A stretch of 58,327 bases of DNA, from the NCBI RefSeq assembly GCF_900109525.1, contig NZ_FOAN01000017.1:1-58327 (forward strand), read 5' to 3'. Made by a program: the position numbers and the translations under genes. Origin of the DNA: Allobosea lupini (GTDB lineage Bacteria; Pseudomonadota; Alphaproteobacteria; Rhizobiales; Beijerinckiaceae). The notes beneath the pieces are model-generated. The model did no database searches. It had not been told where the DNA came from and worked only from the letters and a program-made list of their open reading frames with translations. This document shows, piece after piece, positions 53,797 through 58,327 of this stretch (positions are counted from its first letter, which is position 1; each line of letters opens with the position of its first letter).

Positions 53797-54681
53797 ATGG
53801 CATCGTCTCCACCCGTTTTCCGGTTCGCGCCGAGCCCGAACGGGCGGCTGCATCTCGGCCATGCCTATTCGGCGCTGCTCAACCAGCGGCTGGCGGGGCG
53901 CTTCGGCGGCGAGCTGCTGCTGCGGATCGAGGATATCGACCTGACGCGCTGCCGGTACGAATTCGAGCAGGGCATTTTCGATGACCTCGCCTGGCTGGGG
54001 ATTTCGTTCCCACCGGAGGTGCGGCGGCAATCCCGGCATTTCGACGATTATCGCCGCGCGCTGGACAGGCTCGATGCGATGGGGCTGGTCTATCCCTGCT
54101 TCTGCTCGCGCCAGCAGGTGAAGGAGGCCGTGGGCCGATGCGAGGCCGAGAGCGGAATGCCCTGGCCGCGCGATCCCGATGGTGCGCCGCTCTATCCCGG
54201 CACCTGCCGTGACCTGAGTGAAGCCGAGGCACGCCGACGCCGCGCCGCCGGCGAGCCGCATGTTCTGCGACTCGCCATGGACCGGGCCCTGGCGCGGGTG
54301 GCCGGCGCAGCGCTCGTCTACCGACTCTTCGACGAAACTGGAGCACAGCGGGACGTCACCGTCGATCCGGCCGGTTGGGGCGATGTCGTGCTGGCGCGCA
54401 AGGACGTGCCGACGAGCTATCATCTCTCGGTGGTCGTCGACGACGCGCTGCAGGGTGTCAGCCATGTCGTTCGCGGGCGGGATCTGGAAGCGGCGACCGG
54501 GATCCATGTCCTGCTGCAACGCCTGCTCGACCTGCCGACGCCGCGCTATCATTTCCATCGGCTGCTGAACGACGAAACCGGGCAGAAGCTGGCGAAGAGC
54601 CGGCTGTCCCGGAGCCTCGCCGATCTGCGGGCGGACGGGGCGACGCCGGAGGCGATCCGGCGGCAGCTCGGTTTCACGTGA
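53797..54681 (+). CDS. gluQRS: Glutamyl-Q tRNA(Asp) synthetase
   Basis: Truncated glutamyl-tRNA synthetase paralogue that glutamylates queuosine 34 of tRNA(Asp). It has 294 residues without an anticodon-binding domain. The HIGH-like site is HLGHAY at 19-24, zinc cysteines are in YPCFCSRQQ and YPGTCRD, and the KMSKS-like loop is KLAKS at 264-268. ATG 53797 is chosen by the family N-terminus VFRFAPSPNGRLHLGH. Its stop codon lies within a parS-like palindrome. Confidence 0.93.
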   Translation: MASSPPVFRFAPSPNGRLHLGHAYSALLNQRLAGRFGGELLLRIEDIDLTRCRYEFEQGIFDDLAWLGISFPPEVRRQSRHFDDYRRALDRLDAMGLVYPCFCSRQQVKEAVGRCEAESGMPWPRDPDGAPLYPGTCRDLSEAEARRRRAAGEPHVLRLAMDRALARVAGAALVYRLFDETGAQRDVTVDPAGWGDVVLARKDVPTSYHLSVVVDDALQGVSHVVRGRDLEAATGIHVLLQRLLDLPTPRYHFHRLLNDETGQKLAKSRLSRSLADLRADGATPEAIRRQLGFT

Positions 54682-54685
54682 ATCG
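54670..54685. other. parS-like site 2
   Basis: GGTTTCACGTGAATCG matches TGTTTCACGTGAAACA at 13 of 16 positions with the perfect core TTTCACGTGAA. It overlaps the last codons and stop of gluQRS. Confidence 0.45.
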
Positions 54686-54718
54686 CTGCCCGGGCGGATC
54701 CTCGTCAGGGCGAGGCGT

Positions 54719-55636
54719 TCAGCCCACGCCCAGAAAGGTCAGCCAGCCGACGGTGGTGAAGAGCGAGAGTCCGGTCGAGAGCGCGATCGCGCTGGAGGCG
54801 TCGGCGACGCCCTGCTTGTAGCGCTCGGCGAAGAGATAGGCGTTGATGCCGCAGGGACAGGCGGCGAAGAGCACGGCGACCCCGGCCCAGGCCACCGGCA
54901 TGGCGAACACTTTGGTCGCCAGCAGGAAGACGATCAGCGGGTGCAGGATGAGCTTGAGGAAGCTCAGGATCGCCGGCAGGGCGATGCCGGAGGCCAGGCC
55001 GTAGCGCCGGAGCGCGATGCCGAGGCTGACCAGAGCGCAGGGGACGGCGGCGCCCGCGATCAGGTCGACGATCGACCAGAGCGGCGCCGGAAGCATGCCG
55101 ACGAAGGGGCGCGCGGCGCTGCCCAGCAGGATGCCGACGACGATCGGGTGGGTGAACAGGCGCCTGAGCAGCAGGAGCGGCGAAGTTCCCTTGCCCTCGG
55201 CGAGCAGCGTCGCGGCCGTCATCGTCACCGGCAAATGCACGGCGAGCAGCAGGCTCAGGGGCACCGCGCCAGCTTCGCCATAGGCCTTCAGGATCATCGG
55301 GATGCCGACGAAGACGGTGTTCGATTGGGCTGCGGCGAAGCCGGAGACGACAAGCTCGGGACCTTTGCGGGCGAACAGATGCCGCGCCACGAGCTGGGCG
55401 ATAACCCAGACGACGGCGAGGCCGGCGAAATAGGAGATCCAGTAGCCCCAGGGCTGGTCCGGCGGGATCGTGGCCGTCGCCAGCGTCTTGAACAGCAGGC
55501 AGGGGATGGCGAGGACGAAGACGAAGTCGGAGAGGCCCTCGCCGGTCGTTTCCCGCAGAAGCTTCAGCCAGCGGGCACCATAGCCGATCGCGATCAGGCC
55601 GAAGACGGGAAGGACGATGAGGAAGGAGGATAGCAT
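54719..55636 (-). CDS. AEC-family transporter
   Basis: A 305-residue membrane carrier with about ten hydrophobic segments. Typical AEC blocks: PVFGLIAIGYGARWLKLLRE, FAAAQSNTVFVGIPMILKAYG and CPCGINAYLFAERY. The family moves organic anions such as malate or auxin; the substrate is unknown. It lies 27 bases after the M23 gene stop and may be cotranscribed with it. Confidence 0.9.
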   Translation of the reverse strand: MLSSFLIVLPVFGLIAIGYGARWLKLLRETTGEGLSDFVFVLAIPCLLFKTLATATIPPDQPWGYWISYFAGLAVVWVIAQLVARHLFARKGPELVVSGFAAAQSNTVFVGIPMILKAYGEAGAVPLSLLLAVHLPVTMTAATLLAEGKGTSPLLLLRRLFTHPIVVGILLGSAARPFVGMLPAPLWSIVDLIAGAAVPCALVSLGIALRRYGLASGIALPAILSFLKLILHPLIVFLLATKVFAMPVAWAGVAVLFAACPCGINAYLFAERYKQGVADASSAIALSTGLSLFTTVGWLTFLGVG

Positions 55637-55663
55637 CAGGCCCGCCGGGCAGGGAAACGAGGT

Positions 55664-57700
55664 TCAGCGCAATTGCGCGGTCTGGCCTCCGGCCTTCTCG
55701 ATCAGGCCCAGAACTTCGTCGCGCTGGCGCTTGAACTCGACCAGTGCCTTGCCGTCGAGTTCGCGGCCGCGCGGCACCTTGATCTTCATCGGGTTGACGA
55801 AGTTGCCGTTGACCAGGACCTCGTAGTGGAGATGCGGCCCGGTCGAGAGGCCGGTGTTGCCGAGGAAGCCGATCACCTGGCCCTGGCGGACCTTGACGCC
55901 GGGCGCGATGCCCTTGGCGAAGGCCGACTGGTGCGAGTAGGCGGTGACATAGCCGTTGGCGTGCTGGATCTCGATGCGCCGGCCATAGCCGGAATCCCAT
56001 TCGGCCTTGATGATCGTGCCGTTGCCGGCGGCCAGGATCGGCGTGCCGATCTTGTTGGCCCAGTCGATGCCGGTATGCATCTTCGAATAGCGCATGATCG
56101 GGTGGTAGCGCATGCCGAAGCCCGAGCGCATCTCGCCGTCGCTGATCGGCTTGCGCAGCAGGAACTTCTTCAGCGAGCGGCCGTCGCTGTCGAAATAGTC
56201 GATCAGCCCATCCTCGGGCGCCTGATAGCGGAAGACCTGCCGCGTCTCGCCATTGACGGTGAGGCTCGCTGACAGGATCTCGGCGCGCTCGCCGTCGTCG
56301 TCGTCGGTGAAGATGACTTCGAGATTGTCGCCGCCGCGCACCCGCTGCTGGAAATCGAGGTCATAGGAGAAGATCCGGACGAGCTCGTCGATCAGCGGGC
56401 GCGGCAGGTCGTGGCGCAGCCCGGTCTCGTAGAGGCTCTCATAGAGGCGCGCGCCGGTGCCGCCCTCGTCTTCCTCTTCCTCCTCGTCGTCCTGCGCGCC
56501 GGCCTGCGATTTCTGCTGCGGCCCGGCAACTTCCACCCGCGGCAGCGAGACCGGGACGAACAGGCCCTTGTCGTTGATCGCGACGGCGGCCGAAGGGCGC
56601 CCATTCTCGAGCAGGGCGACACGAACGATCTGGCGGGGATCGCCGGGGCGCGGGCCGGGCGCGAACAGAGCCTGCAGCACCTGGCCCTCCGGAAGGGCGG
56701 CGACCTTCACGCGGCCGTCGAAGGCCTTCATCATCGAGACGATCTGGTCGCGGTTGGCGCCGGCGTTGCGCACCACGGTTTCGAAATTCTCGCCGCGGCG
56801 GGTGATCAGGAGCTTTTCCTCGACCTGCGGCTCGCGGGTGGCCGCCATCGGAGTCTTCGGCGCGTTGGTGACGTTCTCCGGGACGACTCGAACCTCGATG
56901 CCCGAGAAGGACGTATCTGTAGCGGGGGCATAGGACAGCAGGCTGCCGGCGGCGCCGGCGGCCTGGTTGCCTTGAGCCAGGGTGCGGCTCAGCATCAGCT
57001 GAGGCGGGATCGGCAGGGCGGCGCGGCGGTCGGCGGCGGCCAGGTTGGCCCGCTCCTCCTCCATCTGGTTGACGACGTCGGCGTCGGTCAGATTGGCTTT
57101 GCCGGGCGCGATCGGCATGTCGGCGAGATCGCGCTTGGTGATCGAGACATCCGCATCCGGCATCTCGGTGACGGGTTCGGCATAGCGTTCGCCGCTGGGA
57201 CCGCCCTCGGCGAAGAGCCGCAGCGGATTGAAGGGCGGGATGTTGGCGGCATAGACGCCGCTGGTCAGCGACAGATTGGTCGACAGACGCACGAAGGGGC
57301 GTACCCGGATGACTTCGCGATCGCCGATGCGCTGGGACATCGGTGCGCGCACGCTATGACGCGCCGAGGCGATCGGCTGCTCGGCGACGAGCTTGTCACC
57401 CTTGCGGGCGCCGCCGCCGGCCGAGGTGGTCTGATGCGGGGTGACCGGCTCGGGGCGCTCGGCGAAGCTGGTGTCGCCGCGGACAGCGACGAGGATGGCG
57501 CCACCGAGGAGGGCCGCACCACAGGAGCCGACGAGCAGGCAGGCCGCGAGCCAGCGCAACGACACGCCGCGGCGATCCATGCCGGCCGGCGTCGTCCCGG
57601 CCGGGGTGATGGGCGGTTCGATCCCGAGATCGACGAGCAGCGCCGTCGCTTCCGGCGTCAGCGGCTCATGCGGCGCTCTGAGGTCCGGAGGGGCGTTCAT
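55664..57700 (-). CDS. M23-family murein endopeptidase (membrane-anchored)
   Basis: A 678-residue protein that would cut peptidoglycan cross-links. It has an N-terminal cytoplasmic part of ~45 residues, one transmembrane helix (LAACLLVGSCGAALLGGAIL), a long low-complexity periplasmic region with an acidic DDEEEEEDEGG run, and a C-terminal LytM domain. Zinc and catalytic residues are His542 and Asp546 (HTGIDWA), His623 and His625 (HLHYEV); YHPIMRYSKMH precedes them. All key residues are present, so it should be active. Confidence 0.92.
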   Translation of the reverse strand: MNAPPDLRAPHEPLTPEATALLVDLGIEPPITPAGTTPAGMDRRGVSLRWLAACLLVGSCGAALLGGAILVAVRGDTSFAERPEPVTPHQTTSAGGGARKGDKLVAEQPIASARHSVRAPMSQRIGDREVIRVRPFVRLSTNLSLTSGVYAANIPPFNPLRLFAEGGPSGERYAEPVTEMPDADVSITKRDLADMPIAPGKANLTDADVVNQMEEERANLAAADRRAALPIPPQLMLSRTLAQGNQAAGAAGSLLSYAPATDTSFSGIEVRVVPENVTNAPKTPMAATREPQVEEKLLITRRGENFETVVRNAGANRDQIVSMMKAFDGRVKVAALPEGQVLQALFAPGPRPGDPRQIVRVALLENGRPSAAVAINDKGLFVPVSLPRVEVAGPQQKSQAGAQDDEEEEEDEGGTGARLYESLYETGLRHDLPRPLIDELVRIFSYDLDFQQRVRGGDNLEVIFTDDDDGERAEILSASLTVNGETRQVFRYQAPEDGLIDYFDSDGRSLKKFLLRKPISDGEMRSGFGMRYHPIMRYSKMHTGIDWANKIGTPILAAGNGTIIKAEWDSGYGRRIEIQHANGYVTAYSHQSAFAKGIAPGVKVRQGQVIGFLGNTGLSTGPHLHYEVLVNGNFVNPMKIKVPRGRELDGKALVEFKRQRDEVLGLIEKAGGQTAQLR

Positions 57701-58013
57701 CGGGCGTCTGGCGAATCCATTGATGCGCCCGGGGGCGCGCCGAGTCGATGCCGCGGACGGGCTCGATCCCTGTCTTATATAGAGCAGAGACCATGCCCGC
57801 GTCCCGCATGGGAATCAATCTCAGGGTTCGCCCCGCAGACTGTCCTGGCGTTGGCATCGTGCCTCTGGGGAAAAATTGCGGCTGTTTGCGGGCGAGGCCT
57901 CTCCGTCGGCCCAATCCGGGCGGCCCGTCCTATGGCAAACAGGGGTAAAACCCGCGAAAATCGCGAGCCGGATAAAAAAGTGAGCCGCTGTCGAAAAACT
58001 TTCATCTGGTGTG

Positions 58014-58043
58014 TTGACAGCGGAACGGGGGTCCCCCTATAAA
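58014..58043 (+). promoter_or_regulatory. rRNA operon promoter
   Basis: TTGACA (58014-58019) and CTATAA (58037-58042) are spaced by 17 bases, a near-ideal sigma-70 promoter. An A/T-rich stretch (GATAAAAAAG, CGAAAAACTTTC) just upstream could act as an UP element. The rest of the intergenic region 57701-58013 holds the promoter side of the divergent M23 gene and no gene I can support. Confidence 0.8.
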
Positions 58044-58049
58044 GCGGCC

Positions 58050-58327
58050 ATCGAGACGGCGCCGCCGCTGGCGGGGCCGCTCTACTGCGCTTCACGGGAA
58101 CGTTGGGCTTCGCTGCCGACTTAGTCGGTGGTCGCGGCTGTTTCTGGAGGCCTTGCTGTTTGACAAGTAAAGACAGAAAGAGAAACGTGGACGGCGGAGT
58201 TCTTGCGGACTTAGCTTCAGGCTAAGTCGAACGAGACTTCGGTGTGCTGCGTTTACAAGAGCCATCGCTGATGATCTTAGGGTCATCAAGCAATGACTCC
58301 GTCAATACGCAGCGATGCCGGAACAAA
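58050..58327 (+). other. 16S pre-rRNA leader (operon continues past the window)
   Basis: Transcribed leader following the strong promoter. It contains the hairpins CCGAC-TTA-GTCGG and GACTTAGC-TTCAG-GCTAAGTC (58209-58216, 58222-58229), a boxA, and the stretch AAGAGAAACGTGGACGGCGG, which I recognise from pre-16S leaders of Hyphomicrobiales. The mature 16S start is not reached by base 58327. Confidence 0.72.
58154..58166 (+). promoter_or_regulatory. boxA antitermination element
   Basis: TGCTGTTTGACAA matches the rRNA boxA consensus TGCTCTTTAACAA at 11 of 13 positions, about 105 bases after the predicted transcription start, the expected place for NusB/NusE-mediated antitermination. Confidence 0.65.

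Noticed and set aside
58160..58165. Second TTGACA box in the rRNA leader as a tandem promoter
   Set aside because: No -10 element lies 16-18 bases downstream, and the bases fit boxA (TGCTGTTTGACAA) in the expected place.

Overview
The window is 58.3 kb of GC-rich, densely coding chromosome from an alphaproteobacterium, most likely of the order Hyphomicrobiales (Rhizobiales). The evidence is a complete acpXL-type very-long-chain fatty acid (lipid A) cluster, the 1,600-residue NAD-glutamate dehydrogenase, the F1-ATPase zeta inhibitor (DUF1476), DUF2794, an IalB-like protein, and dispersed palindromic intergenic repeats of the kind common in this order. A genus such as Bosea is possible, but I cannot prove it from the sequence. 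Nearly everything is ordinary chromosomal gene content. There is no prophage, CRISPR array, IS element or tRNA that I can see.

Layout. 1-6.6 kb: start of ftsK (cut by the window edge), a small ABM-like gene, glnK-amtB (ammonium sensing and uptake, with a sigma-54-like promoter), tesB and a ubiquinone-type hydroxylase. 6.7-14.3 kb: a Trm112-like protein, the giant gdhB, an AhpD-type protein, an unannotated structured RNA candidate with its own terminator, DUF2794 and a Bax-inhibitor-1 family protein. 14.5-18.6 kb: an ybbA-ybbP ABC exporter divergent from tesA, as in E. coli. 18.7-26.8 kb: aldo/keto reductase, thpR, phhB, an unusual two-gene unit (DUF6875-like plus CelD-like acetyltransferase), an RluA pseudouridine synthase, ftsY-yciB, an SDR and DUF1232. 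26.9-35.5 kb: quinone reductase, IalB-like, rlmN, ggt, a lemA-TPM-TPM operon and DUF1223.

35.5-42.3 kb (minus strand) is the most distinctive region: acpXL-fabZXL-fabF2XL-fabF1XL-fabG-like, then a ParE/RHH toxin-antitoxin pair, then adh2XL-lpxXL. These genes should build and attach the 27-hydroxyoctacosanoate-type chain of rhizobial lipid A. The second ketosynthase has lost its catalytic cysteine and one histidine, so the pair looks like a ketosynthase/chain-length-factor system. 42.5-49.1 kb: acnA, then the cytochrome c maturation genes ccmAB and ccmCDG, split by two small divergent genes around an AT-rich control region. 49.1-57.7 kb: purC-lipoprotein-purS-purQ, the zeta ATPase inhibitor, an HpcH/HpaI aldolase, alkA, gluQRS, an AEC transporter and an M23 endopeptidase. 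The last 300 bases are the promoter, boxA and leader of an rRNA operon whose 16S gene should begin just past the window.

Two parS-like sites, three families of dispersed palindromic repeat (one with several copies whose edges supply a start or stop codon), and the two small RHH-containing inserts in housekeeping operons are the main non-gene signals.
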